Source: Paenibacillus planticolens (GTDB lineage Bacteria > Bacillota > Bacilli > Paenibacillales > NBRC-103111). From it: DNA of 59,964 bases. A model generated the notes under the pieces. The model saw nothing but the letters and a program-made list of their open reading frames with translations, made no database searches and was not told the origin of the DNA. The DNA is taken from positions 1 to 59,964 of the forward strand of contig NZ_WHNZ01000019.1 in assembly GCF_013141725.1 (NCBI RefSeq). Reading direction: 5' to 3'. A program made the translations under genes and the position numbers. Below, piece by piece: positions 53,151 through 59,964 of the stretch. Position 1 is the first letter of the stretch. Each line of letters opens with the position of its first letter.

Positions 53151-54323
53151 ATGACTACGATCGAACCGCATGGAGGCGAACTTGTCAATCGCCTAGTTCC
53201 GGCAGAACGAAGAGAAGAACTTCTCAAACGCGCGGTCTCATTGAAACAAATTCGTGTAAGTTCATGGACGATTTCTGATTTGGATCTTATCGCAGTAGGT
53301 GCATTTTCCCCGCTAACCGGTTTTCTTGATGAGGCAAACTACAAGTCTGTGGTAGAAACGATGCGTCTTGTGGACGGAACAGTTTGGAGCATACCAATTA
53401 CGTTGTCCATTGCTCCGGAAATTGCTTCTACCATTACAATCGGTGAACAGGTTGCCCTTGTGGGTGAAGAAGATGGCGTTGCGTATGCCATCCTGGATGC
53501 GATGAGCATCTACACAGTTGACCAAGCGAATGAGGCAGTTAAGGTATTTAAAACCGACGATATGGCACACCCTGGCGTAGATAAATTGTTCTCCCGTTCA
53601 TCTACGTATATCGGTGGGCCTATTCGATTGCTGAACCGTCCTAAGCCTGAGAAGTTTGAAGAATTCTACTTTGATCCTTCAGAAACGCGCCGAATTTTTG
53701 CGGAGAAGGGCTGGCGAACGGTTGTGGGCTTCCAAACACGTAATCCGGTTCACCGTGCGCATGAATACATTCAGAAATCAGCTATGGAAATTGTGGATGC
53801 TCTATTCCTCAACCCGCTTGTTGGCGAGACGAAATCCGATGACATTTCCGCTGATGTTCGGATGCGAAGCTATCTTGTTCTGCTTGAGAATTATTATCCG
53901 CAGGATCGTACCTTCCTTGGGGTTTATCCGGCTGCTATGCGTTATGCAGGCCCTCGTGAGGCGATTTTGCATGCGATTGTTCGTAGGAACTATGGTTGTA
54001 CCCATTTTATCGTAGGACGCGACCACGCGGGCGTAGGCGATTATTATGGCACGTATGAAGCTCAACAGATTTTCAGCCATTTTACAGCAGAGGAGATCGG
54101 GATCACCCCGTTGTTCTTCGAACACAGCTTCTTCTGCACAAAGTGCGGCAACATGGCGTCAAGCAAAACTTGTCCGCATGAGAAGTCACAGCATCTGCAC
54201 CTCTCCGGTACGAAGGTTCGCGGATTGCTTAGAGGCGGTGAGTGTCCTCCTCCGGAGTTTACTCGCCCAGAGGTCGCTCAAGTTCTGATTGAAGGCCTGA
54301 GAGACCCCGAATATCAAGTCTAA
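53151..54323 (+). CDS. sat: Sulfate adenylyltransferase (ATP sulfurylase)
   Basis: Sat makes APS from sulfate and ATP, the step before CysH. The 390-residue homomeric type has the PUA-like N-terminal domain ([12 protein letters not shown]), the active-site motifs [12 protein letters not shown] near residue 197 and [17 protein letters not shown], and a cysteine-rich zinc site CTKCGN with [25 protein letters not shown] precedes the ATG, 20 bases after cysH. Cysteine made through this pathway needs the O-acetylserine from CysE in the same window. Confidence 0.95.
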   Translation: MTTIEPHGGELVNRLVPAERREELLKRAVSLKQIRVSSWTISDLDLIAVGAFSPLTGFLDEANYKSVVETMRLVDGTVWSIPITLSIAPEIASTITIGEQVALVGEEDGVAYAILDAMSIYTVDQANEAVKVFKTDDMAHPGVDKLFSRSSTYIGGPIRLLNRPKPEKFEEFYFDPSETRRIFAEKGWRTVVGFQTRNPVHRAHEYIQKSAMEIVDALFLNPLVGETKSDDISADVRMRSYLVLLENYYPQDRTFLGVYPAAMRYAGPREAILHAIVRRNYGCTHFIVGRDHAGVGDYYGTYEAQQIFSHFTAEEIGITPLFFEHSFFCTKCGNMASSKTCPHEKSQHLHLSGTKVRGLLRGGECPPPEFTRPEVAQVLIEGLRDPEYQV

Positions 54324-54328
54324 GCAAG

Positions 54329-54357
54329 GTATATTTGTCCACCCTGTCCCATATAGA
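54329..54357 (+). promoter_or_regulatory. Possible sporulation (SigE-like) promoter of cwlD
   Basis: GTATATT and CATATAGA are 14 bases apart. The first matches six of seven positions of the SigE -35 consensus KMATATT, the second five of eight of CATACAMT. Bacillus cwlD is sporulation-specific (SigE and SigG). Transcription would begin near 54365, inside the loop of the overlapping hairpin. Confidence 0.4.
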
Positions 54358-54394
54358 TGTTACAGAGTCTATGGGGAACAGAGGTGGATTTTTT
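54338..54394 (+). terminator. Terminator-like hairpin enclosing the cwlD ribosome binding site
   Basis: TCCACC (54338-54343) pairs with GGTGGA (54383-54388), CTGT with ACAG, CCCAT with ATGGG, and AGA with TCT, about 18 pairs with small bulges around a 10-base loop, then six T directly before the cwlD ATG. The cwlD Shine-Dalgarno AGAGGTGG lies in the right arm. Read-through RNA from sat would be ended or left untranslatable. Confidence 0.75.
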
Positions 54395-55156
54395 ATGCGC
54401 AAAAGGAAGAAGCGGTTGGTCGTTTGGCTAACTTTTCACAGTAGTCTTAAGTTAGCGCTTTCGGCTTTGCTGGTTGCACTAGTTGTTTTTATTTATGCCT
54501 ATGAGCTTCCAGCGACGAAAACTTGGTCAGATTGGACATTACCTCTATCGGGTAAAACGATCGCTTTGGATGCTGGGCACGGAGGCCCGGACGGCGGTGC
54601 TTCCAGTAAAGAAGGCGTAATTGAGAAAGATATCAATTTAGCGATCACTTTGCAATTACGCGACTATTTGCAGCAAGCCGGGGCCCTCGTCGTGATGACT
54701 AGAGAAACAGATACGGATCTGGCAGACGCCGGAACGAAAGGCTACAGTAAAAGGAAAACGGAAGATCTACACAATCGCGCAGACATGATCAATGATAAAA
54801 AAGCGGATATGTTTCTGAGCGTACATTTGAACAGTATTCCATCGCCAAAATGGAAAGGCGCACAAACGTTCTACTACACGAATAATCCAAACAATCCGAA
54901 TCTCGCTGCGTTAATTCAGCTCGAGTTGAAAAGAAATTTGGAGAATACGGATCGTGTCGCCAAACCGGCAGACAAAACGGTGTACTTGCTAAAAACGTTA
55001 AAAATTCCAAGTGCCCTGGTAGAAGTAGGTTTTCTATCAAATCCAGAGGAAGCCAGGTTGCTTGCTGATGAAAAATACCAGAAGAAGGTCGCTGCCTCCA
55101 TCTACCAAGGTGTTCTTAGATTTTATGCCGGGGAGAAAGTGGGTTCTGAATCATAA
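54395..55156 (+). CDS. cwlD: N-acetylmuramoyl-L-alanine amidase CwlD
   Basis: CwlD removes peptide side chains from spore cortex peptidoglycan so that muramic delta-lactam can form, a mark required for cortex lysis on germination. The 253 residues have a basic N-terminus and a membrane anchor (LALSALLVALVVFIYAYEL), then an amidase_3 domain with zinc ligands in LDAGHGGPDGGAS, GVIEKDINL and SVHLNS, and the catalytic Glu in VEVGFLSNPEEA. The ATG follows the buried AGAGGTGG; the frame is open 20 codons upstream only through the hairpin. Confidence 0.93.
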   Translation: MRKRKKRLVVWLTFHSSLKLALSALLVALVVFIYAYELPATKTWSDWTLPLSGKTIALDAGHGGPDGGASSKEGVIEKDINLAITLQLRDYLQQAGALVVMTRETDTDLADAGTKGYSKRKTEDLHNRADMINDKKADMFLSVHLNSIPSPKWKGAQTFYYTNNPNNPNLAALIQLELKRNLENTDRVAKPADKTVYLLKTLKIPSALVEVGFLSNPEEARLLADEKYQKKVAASIYQGVLRFYAGEKVGSES

Positions 55157-55158
55157 TG

Positions 55159-55167
55159 TGATATAAT
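55159..55167 (+). promoter_or_regulatory. Extended -10 promoter upstream of salA
   Basis: TGA-TATAAT is an extended -10 element right after the cwlD stop, about 45 bases before salA. No good -35 is visible. Confidence 0.45.
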
Positions 55168-55213
55168 AAAGGCCACTAATATAATTTCGATCTCTGAATA
55201 AAGGTGAGTGGCT

Positions 55214-56311
55214 ATGATAAATAAAGATCAGCTATTGGAAGCATTGAAACCTCTGCAAGAGCCTCGATATAACAAAAGTATTGTGGAGCTCAATTTAGTT
55301 CGAGATATTTTAATTAAAGAGGAAAGTGTCTCGCTAAGCTTGATTGTGGCAGCAGAAGATGAGACGTTCAAAGAAACTGCGAAGACTTTTATTCGAGAAA
55401 CGATAGAACAGTTGGGAGCGCCGCAAGTTCATATTCGCTTCAGACAAATGACGGATTATGAGCGCAATCAAATCGAAGAACTGCATAAACCAGATGCAGA
55501 AGCGTCTAAGCAGACTAAGCCTGTCCAGCCTCCGATTGACCAACCAATCCTGGGAGAAGCCTCCAAAGTGCAATTTATCGCTGTTGCGAGCGGCAAGGGC
55601 GGCGTAGGCAAATCGACTGTGACTGTTAATTTAGCTGTCGCTTTAGCTCGTCAAGGCAAGAAAGTAGGCATCATCGATGCCGATATTTACGGGTTCAGCA
55701 TCCCGGATATGATGGGGATCGAAGAGCAGCCTAAGCTTGTCGATAATGTGATCATGCCGGTGGAGAGATTTGATGTTAAAGTGATATCTATGGGCTTCTT
55801 TGTACAAGATAATGCGCCGGTTATTTGGCGTGGCCCAATGCTTGGGAAAATGCTCCGCAATTTCTTCAACGAAGTGAATTGGGGGGACGTCGAATACATT
55901 CTTCTCGATCTTCCGCCAGGCACAGGAGACGTTGCGTTGGACGTACATCAGCTTATTCCTCAAAGTAAAGAAGTGATTGTCACTACGCCACATGCAACGG
56001 CAGCATTCGTAGCGGCTAGGGCAGGGGCGATGGCCATTCAAACGAACCACGAAGTTTTGGGGATTGTGGAGAACATGTCCTACTATGAATGCAAAGATTG
56101 CGGCAGCAAAGATTTCATATTTGGCAAAGGCGGCGGTGCTAGGCTGGCCGATGATCTGCATAGCGAGTTACTAGCTCAGATCCCGCTGGGAGCTCCTGAT
56201 AATCATATTTCGGAAATAGATTATTCGCCATCCGTTTACAAGCAAGATTCCAAAACCGGACAAATCTATTTGGATATGGCCGCGAATATCATCGCAAAAT
56301 TAGAAAAGTAA
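55214..56311 (+). CDS. salA: Mrp/NBP35-family P-loop ATPase SalA
   Basis: The 365-residue protein is an Mrp-type ATPase. In B. subtilis SalA (YbaL) represses scoC; relatives carry Fe-S clusters. It has an N-terminal MIP18-like domain (residues 1-95), a deviant Walker A GKGGVGKSTVTVNLAVAL near residue 128, DADIYGFSIPDMMG, DLPPGTGDVALDVHQ and a CKDC cysteine pair near residue 296 that may bind metal. The ATG following AAGGTGAG is chosen over a GTG two codons earlier. A terminator shared with gerD follows. Confidence 0.92.
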   Translation: MINKDQLLEALKPLQEPRYNKSIVELNLVRDILIKEESVSLSLIVAAEDETFKETAKTFIRETIEQLGAPQVHIRFRQMTDYERNQIEELHKPDAEASKQTKPVQPPIDQPILGEASKVQFIAVASGKGGVGKSTVTVNLAVALARQGKKVGIIDADIYGFSIPDMMGIEEQPKLVDNVIMPVERFDVKVISMGFFVQDNAPVIWRGPMLGKMLRNFFNEVNWGDVEYILLDLPPGTGDVALDVHQLIPQSKEVIVTTPHATAAFVAARAGAMAIQTNHEVLGIVENMSYYECKDCGSKDFIFGKGGGARLADDLHSELLAQIPLGAPDNHISEIDYSPSVYKQDSKTGQIYLDMAANIIAKLEK

Positions 56312-56313
56312 AC

Positions 56314-56351
56314 AAAAGGGCTGTCGGAGAATACCTCCGTTAGCCCTTTTT
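56314..56351. terminator. Bidirectional terminator between salA and gerD
   Basis: AAAAGGGCT with AGCCCTTTT and CGGAG with CTCCG form the stem; T and A runs flank it on either side. It serves salA and the converging gerD. Confidence 0.9.
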
Positions 56352-56357
56352 GGTATG

Positions 56358-57128
56358 CTACTGTGAATCGGATGAGCCCGAATCTTTCTTTTTCTTATCC
56401 GAATCTTGGGAATCGCTTTTGTCGTCCTTCTGTTTGTCTTGTCCGCTGTCCCCTCCGCCGCCCCCACCACTGCTATCTTTCTTCTGGGCACTTTTTGCCG
56501 AAGGCATTTGATCAGATTTGCTTTGCTGAGCAATTGCAGATTTAAGAAGTTCAACCATATGGGCACGGAATAGAGGGCTTTGAATTGAGTCCTCCATAAC
56601 CGTCTGCATTTGCTGACGATAAGGAGCTGTTTTCATAACATCCAGAACCATCTTTTCGTAATCAGGGTTTTTCATCACATCAACGAGTGATTTCTGATAT
56701 TCAGGATCTTTTAAAAGTTCCTTGTACATTTGCTTTGTCTCTTTTTGAATAGCTTTCGCAAAGTCGCCGGCAAATTTAGGATCTTTCATCATTTCCGTGA
56801 GAAACTGATTATTTTCTTTTGCCGTTAGAACATCTTTGACAGCCATTTGCAGCTGCAAGGATTCATTAGCAGAAAGCAATTTAATCTGTGATTGTCCGGC
56901 TACCCCGGCCGCCCCCACGTCACCATTCATGATGCTGCGATTGGCCGCGCTGATCGCTTTTTTACCATCTTCCGACTTTAAAATATCAAGAATCATCGTC
57001 TTTTGTTCTTTATACGTATTGGCTTGTGATTGACCTTGTGATGATTTATCAGAACCGCACGAAGAAAGAAGTAAAGCGAGCGTAATGAGCGGCAGAAACA
57101 TCATCGGGCTTAACCTTCTTATTATCAT
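56358..57128 (-). CDS. gerD: Spore germination lipoprotein GerD
   Basis: GerD gathers the nutrient receptors into the germinosome of the spore inner membrane. The 256-residue precursor has a signal peptide ending in the lipobox LLSSC (Cys about residue 24), so it is lipid-anchored. The helical core with repeated MKDPKFAGDF, LKDPEYQKSLVDVMKNPDYE and VMKTAPYRQQMQTVM motifs is typical. The last 45 residues are a low-complexity tail of Gly, Ser, Asp, Lys and Gln. It is on the minus strand and probably transcribed by SigG in the forespore. Confidence 0.93.
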   Translation of the reverse strand: MIIRRLSPMMFLPLITLALLLSSCGSDKSSQGQSQANTYKEQKTMILDILKSEDGKKAISAANRSIMNGDVGAAGVAGQSQIKLLSANESLQLQMAVKDVLTAKENNQFLTEMMKDPKFAGDFAKAIQKETKQMYKELLKDPEYQKSLVDVMKNPDYEKMVLDVMKTAPYRQQMQTVMEDSIQSPLFRAHMVELLKSAIAQQSKSDQMPSAKSAQKKDSSGGGGGGDSGQDKQKDDKSDSQDSDKKKKDSGSSDSQ

Positions 57129-57161
57129 GAGAACATGCTCCCTTCCCTAGCTTAGTAATGT

Positions 57162-57190
57162 TAGTATGCGTGGTTAGGGGCAGAATATAA
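57162..57190 (-). promoter_or_regulatory. Possible SigG promoter of gerD
   Basis: On the minus strand, TTATA and CATACTA are 17 bases apart. The second fits the SigF/SigG -10 consensus CATnnTA and the first fits four of five of gYATR. Forespore expression of gerD is known in Bacillus. Confidence 0.5.
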
Positions 57191-57200
57191 GGTCAAATCA

Positions 57201-57229
57201 TTGGCTTTTTATCTCAATCGTTGTACAAT
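57201..57229 (+). promoter_or_regulatory. SigA promoter of kbaA
   Basis: TTGGCT and TACAAT are 17 bases apart, about 35 bases before the kbaA start; divergent to the gerD promoter. Confidence 0.65.
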
Positions 57230-57262
57230 TAGCTATTAGAGTGAATGATGGAGGGAATACAC

Positions 57263-57859
57263 GTGACGCTGCGCAAATGGTTTCATTTATTTTGGACAAC
57301 ATTACTATTAGGGATGGTTGTATCTATAGCGATTGGGCTTATTTTACAATTTTCCGATAAAGAATTTTCTGTTATGGGCTTATCTGCAGTTGGCTTTAAT
57401 GTGGTAAATATGCTGCTCGGGGGAGCGACGATTAGCGTATTAAGTCAAATGGGCTTTTTTGCCTATCTGATTGTCAGATTTATAGCGGCCGGCATTATTA
57501 AATCCAAGACAGTTTGGGATCTTTTGCAATTAACGATTGTTATTGTCGTGCTGATTGACCTTGTATATCTTAGAATGACGAATTTTGAGGGAGATGGCTC
57601 CGTATTTAGTTACTCCGTCTTGCCGCTTCTCATATTGATCATTTCTTTAGGGGTTGCTTATTGGAAAGTTAGACTGACAAATCGCAATGCCTTTATCCCA
57701 ACATTGTTCTTTATGTGTGCTGTATCCGTGTTGGAAGCCGTACCTGCATTAAAGCTGGACAATGCCGCTTCAAGTTTATTTATGTTAGCTCCGCTGCTCG
57801 TTTGCAATGCATGGCAAATTTTGATTTTACATAAAATATTGGATAACAAAAAGAGCTAA
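57263..57859 (+). CDS. kbaA: KinB-signalling pathway activator KbaA
   Basis: KbaA is an integral membrane protein needed for the KinB route to Spo0A phosphorylation at the start of sporulation. The 198-residue length equals that of Bacillus KbaA. About six hydrophobic segments are seen, with FAYLIVRFIAAGIIKSKTVW and YWKVRLTNRNAFIPTLFFM between them. The GTG seven bases after GGAGGG is chosen over tandem ATG codons that precede that site. The stop codon lies within the stem of the terminator that follows. Confidence 0.85.
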   Translation: MTLRKWFHLFWTTLLLGMVVSIAIGLILQFSDKEFSVMGLSAVGFNVVNMLLGGATISVLSQMGFFAYLIVRFIAAGIIKSKTVWDLLQLTIVIVVLIDLVYLRMTNFEGDGSVFSYSVLPLLILIISLGVAYWKVRLTNRNAFIPTLFFMCAVSVLEAVPALKLDNAASSLFMLAPLLVCNAWQILILHKILDNKKS

Positions 57860-57877
57860 TTCGATTAGCTCTTTTTT
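57848..57877. terminator. Bidirectional terminator between kbaA and pdaB
   Basis: A perfect 13-bp stem (AAAAAGAGCTAAT with its complement) and a three-base loop, T-rich on one side and A-rich on the other. It contains the kbaA TAA and serves both converging genes. Confidence 0.92.
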
Positions 57878-57885
57878 AGTGGATA

Positions 57886-58668
57886 TTAATTGAACTGCTT
57901 CATTGCGCGGTCTTCGACAGGGGCAGTTTCCACTTCGGTTTGTTTAATCAGCTCGCTCACTGTGACGAATTCGTACCCTTTGGCTCTCAATTGATCAATA
58001 ATAACGGGTAAGGCTTCATGCGTTTGTTGGGAAGAATCGCTGGCATGCAGCAAGACAATATCTCCAGGGTGTGCTTTCGTCAGCACTCGGTTAATGATGG
58101 TATCAACGCCTTTATTGAGCCAATCCTGTGAATCTGTATCCCATTGAATAACGGAGTAGCCTAAATCATTGGCAATTCGCAGCACGCGTTTGTCGAAATC
58201 GCCATTGGGTAGACGGATAAGATTAGGCTCTTTTCCAATCAATTCAGTTAATATCCCATGCGCGGTCGTTATTTGTTTGCGTATTTCTTCATCGCTAAGC
58301 GTGCTGTAATTATCGTGTTTATTGCCGTGGCTGCCGATTTCAAAACCATCTTTCTTGATTTGCTCTACGATCTCAGGATGAGACTTGCTCCATGGCGAGG
58401 AGAGAAAAAAGGTTGCACTCTTTACGCCCTTATCTTTAAGAATCCTCAGGATCGGTTCTGCCCGCTTTTCTCCCCAAGAAATATCGAAGGTTAGCGCGAT
58501 GACCTTTTTCTCTGTCTGTACGCTATAAATTGCTGAAGGCTCTGCATTGGAAAAGACAGATACATTGCTTTGCTCCGAATAGACAATAGCTGCTGCAAAT
58601 ACAATAGCAAGAGCAATGAATACATATTGCTTAAACTTCTTGGCGTTGAGTACAAAAAAATAGTTCAT
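57886..58668 (-). CDS. pdaB: Polysaccharide deacetylase family sporulation protein PdaB
   Basis: PdaB is required for long-term spore maintenance in Bacillus. The 260 residues have an N-terminal membrane anchor (FIALAIVFAAAIVYSEQ) and a NodB deacetylase domain starting VIALTFDISWGEKRAEPIL. The catalytic-base Asp of the first motif is present, but the following metal-binding Asp is Ile (TFDI instead of TFDD). The SHGNKH histidines and the RLPNGDFDKRV motif remain. Activity as a deacetylase is therefore uncertain. AAGGAGG lies 12 bases before the ATG. Confidence 0.9.
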   Translation of the reverse strand: MNYFFVLNAKKFKQYVFIALAIVFAAAIVYSEQSNVSVFSNAEPSAIYSVQTEKKVIALTFDISWGEKRAEPILRILKDKGVKSATFFLSSPWSKSHPEIVEQIKKDGFEIGSHGNKHDNYSTLSDEEIRKQITTAHGILTELIGKEPNLIRLPNGDFDKRVLRIANDLGYSVIQWDTDSQDWLNKGVDTIINRVLTKAHPGDIVLLHASDSSQQTHEALPVIIDQLRAKGYEFVTVSELIKQTEVETAPVEDRAMKQFN

Positions 58669-58729
58669 GTACAGCTAGTACCTCCTTATGCCTCACAAAA
58701 AGGTAAGGCTTGTATACTCTTTAATAAAT

Positions 58730-58757
58730 AATGTATGCTCGTACACAATACTTATGC
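58730..58757 (-). promoter_or_regulatory. Possible SigE promoter of pdaB
   Basis: On the minus strand GCATAAG (five of seven of the -35 consensus) and CATACATT (seven of eight of CATACAMT) are 13 bases apart, about 55 bases before the transcription-start side of pdaB. Mother-cell expression is expected for this gene family. Confidence 0.45.
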
Positions 58758-58780
58758 TTCCGAAATTGGAGGGAAACCAA

Positions 58781-59392
58781 ATGACATTCAAACCGTTATT
58801 CCAGCATTTCAAAGAAATGAAACATTATTTCATCGTTGTTGTTTTAGTTTTTGGCGTTAGTTTTTATTTGGGTTGGGCGAACTCCGATCAATTTTCGCAT
58901 TTTTTAGAAGGGCAGTTGCAAGGACTTAAGTCCATAAGCCAATCGCTTAGTAATAAAGAGAATCCGCAGCTATGGTTTTTCTTTATTATTTTTCTCAATA
59001 ATGCGGTAAAATCTGTGGGCATCATTTTTCTGGGGCTGTTCTTTGGCGTACTGCCGCTCTTCATGTTAGTTGCAAACGGCATGATTCTTGGATATGTACT
59101 CTCTTTACAAACACATGAAAGTACATTGTCTATTGTGCTCAAAGGCATTCTTCCGCATGGCATTATCGAGATACCGGTTATTTTACTGGCTTGTGCATAT
59201 GGGCTTAAACTCGGTATGTTGGTTTGGAAAAGCGCCGCGCAGCTGCTTGTACCTGCCGAAAAAAGAACGGCTTCTTCCGAATTGTTCAGAACTCTCCGTC
59301 TAACAAAGCCTCTTATACCGGTAATCGTTGTTCTTTTACTGTTAGCGGCAATCATTGAAAGTACTCTCACTTATTGGCTGGTTCATTTGTAA
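58781..59392 (+). CDS. SpoIIM-family integral membrane protein
   Basis: The 203-residue protein has about five predicted transmembrane helices and resembles the SpoIIM/DUF95 family: NNAVKSVGIIFLGLFFGVLP, LVANGMILGYVLSL and GILPHGIIEIPVILLACAYG (the PHGxxE motif is diagnostic). True SpoIIM works in engulfment with SpoIID and SpoIIP; this relative may be a different member, as spoIIM usually lies elsewhere. The ATG 11 bases after TTGGAGGG is chosen; the frame is open 31 codons further but without a ribosome site. Confidence 0.75.
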   Translation: MTFKPLFQHFKEMKHYFIVVVLVFGVSFYLGWANSDQFSHFLEGQLQGLKSISQSLSNKENPQLWFFFIIFLNNAVKSVGIIFLGLFFGVLPLFMLVANGMILGYVLSLQTHESTLSIVLKGILPHGIIEIPVILLACAYGLKLGMLVWKSAAQLLVPAEKRTASSELFRTLRLTKPLIPVIVVLLLLAAIIESTLTYWLVHL

Positions 59393-59454
59393 AAAAAATT
59401 CAATGACCTTGTCATAAAAATGGCAAAAACTGAGCATAACAGTAAAGCAGTAGG

Positions 59455-59490
59455 GCGGCAAACACATCTATGTAGTTGGCCGCTTCTTTT
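59455..59490 (+). terminator. Probable terminator after the SpoIIM-family gene
   Basis: GCGGC pairs with GCCGC, and AAC/GTT and ACAT/ATGT pair above it, followed by TTCTTTTC. Confidence 0.5.
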
Positions 59491-59546
59491 CAATCCTGCT
59501 AATAGTGCCATTAATCTCCACAGTCGAGAGGGGTTTGGATGGATGT

Positions 59547-59777
59547 ATGCTCGGATTTTTGTTCAATGATCGGGAGTGCAGAGAATTAGATTATGTACTG
59601 CGCAAAGAGCTAGATGAGATGCTGTTCGATTTGAATGACAAAAGAATTGATCAAGAGATTAAAGGAGCCATAGAATCCAGATATAAAGTTATTTTCAGGA
59701 TGTATGCTCGCTTAGCGACTCCCAAAGAAATTTCGAAATATGCCAGAAACCGTAATTACCAAGCTCAAAAAAAATAG
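59547..59777 (+). CDS. Small hypothetical protein
   Basis: I do not recognise this gene. The frame encodes about 76 mostly helical, highly charged residues from an internal ATG (MLGFLFNDRECRELDYVLRK onward), with ELDEMLFDLNDKRIDQEIKG and a basic end RNRNYQAQKK. No membrane segment, signal or cysteine pair is seen. The start is uncertain: a TTG four codons earlier and a GTG fourteen codons earlier are in frame, and GAGAGGGG lies just before the TTG. It sits between the sporulation cluster and an rRNA-type promoter. Confidence 0.6.
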   Translation: MLGFLFNDRECRELDYVLRKELDEMLFDLNDKRIDQEIKGAIESRYKVIFRMYARLATPKEISKYARNRNYQAQKK

Positions 59778-59788
59778 GGGGTATGTTC

Positions 59789-59818
59789 TTGACTTACCCT
59801 CTTCTTATGTGGTATTTT
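59789..59818 (+). promoter_or_regulatory. First of two tandem rRNA-type promoters
   Basis: TTGACT and TATTTT are 18 bases apart, with ATGTGG directly before the -10, as in the second promoter. Similar spacing and flanks suggest a duplicated promoter of one operon. Confidence 0.55.
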
Positions 59819-59892
59819 ATAACTCGCCCCTTTGAAATAAGGACAAGCAAGTCATTCAGGATAAACTCCCAAAAAGTTTTCGAAAAAAATAC

Positions 59893-59964
59893 TTGCAATG
59901 TTCTGGGCCGATGTGGTATATTAAAAAAGTCGCCGCTAAACAGATGGCGATGAAGTTAGAAAGT
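59893..59964 (+). promoter_or_regulatory. Second rRNA-type promoter and start of an rRNA leader
   Basis: TTGCAA and TATATT are 18 bases apart with ATGTGG before the -10. Downstream, GTCGCCGCT and GGCGATG (TCGCC/GGCGA hairpin) are typical of the leader just before 16S rRNA in Paenibacillus and Bacillus. The window ends about 35 bases into the leader, so the rRNA genes themselves are not seen. Confidence 0.75.

Overview
The window is a chromosomal segment of a spore-forming, low-to-mid GC Firmicute, most likely Paenibacillus or a close relative in the Paenibacillaceae. Gene order closely follows the Bacillus subtilis ctsR-to-pdaB region. Departures that point away from Bacillus are a phosphatidylserine synthase gene between disA and the PIN/TRAM gene, no ECF transporter genes between rplQ and truA, and a cysH-sat pair between rpsI and cwlD. 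Sporulation and germination genes (sigH, cwlD, gerD, kbaA, pdaB) confirm an endospore former. No phage, insertion sequence, CRISPR array, tRNA or rRNA gene is visible inside the window.

Layout, left to right. (1) 1-535: terminator of an upstream unit, a non-coding stretch with three copies of a short repeat, then the CtsR-controlled promoter. (2) 536-9074: ctsR-mcsA-mcsB-clpC stress operon, radA, disA, pssA and one converging gene on the minus strand. (3) 9231-17177: PIN/TRAM protein, ispD-ispF, gltX, a cysteine T-box, cysE-cysS-mrnC-rlmB-rae1. (4) 17297-22380: sigH, rpmG-secE-nusG, rplK-rplA, the L10 leader with rplJ-rplL, and an RsmC-like methyltransferase. (5) 22761-34861: rpoB-rpoC, an L7Ae-like gene, rpsL-rpsG-fusA-tuf. 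(6) 35101-50247: the S10-spc-alpha ribosomal protein superoperon with secY, adk, map, infA and rpoA. (7) 50370-52170: truA, then rplM-rpsI. (8) 52438-54323: cysH-sat for sulfate assimilation. (9) 54395-59777: the sporulation/germination cluster cwlD, salA, gerD(-), kbaA, pdaB(-), a SpoIIM-family membrane protein and a small unknown gene. (10) The last 180 bases carry two similar strong promoters and what looks like the start of an rRNA operon leader.

The genes mainly make and control the gene-expression machinery: RNA polymerase core, initiation and elongation factors, most large and small subunit ribosomal proteins, the Sec channel, and tRNA charging. Several visible RNA elements match that role: a tRNA-Cys-sensing T-box, an L1 operator-like hairpin, the L10 leader with its attenuator, a structured S10 leader and a probable L13 leader.

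No wholly new multi-gene system is evident. The most interesting signals are non-coding: a terminator-like hairpin that buries the cwlD ribosome binding site and whose left arm overlaps a putative sporulation promoter; a recurring intergenic hairpin inside ribosomal operons, in the best copy flanked by GCTTACGA; a repeat family upstream of ctsR; a 12-bp inverted repeat spanning the rpoB promoter; and a large hairpin between secY and adk. On the protein side, the minus-strand gene near 8.7-9.1 kb looks like a MazG-like protein missing a metal ligand.
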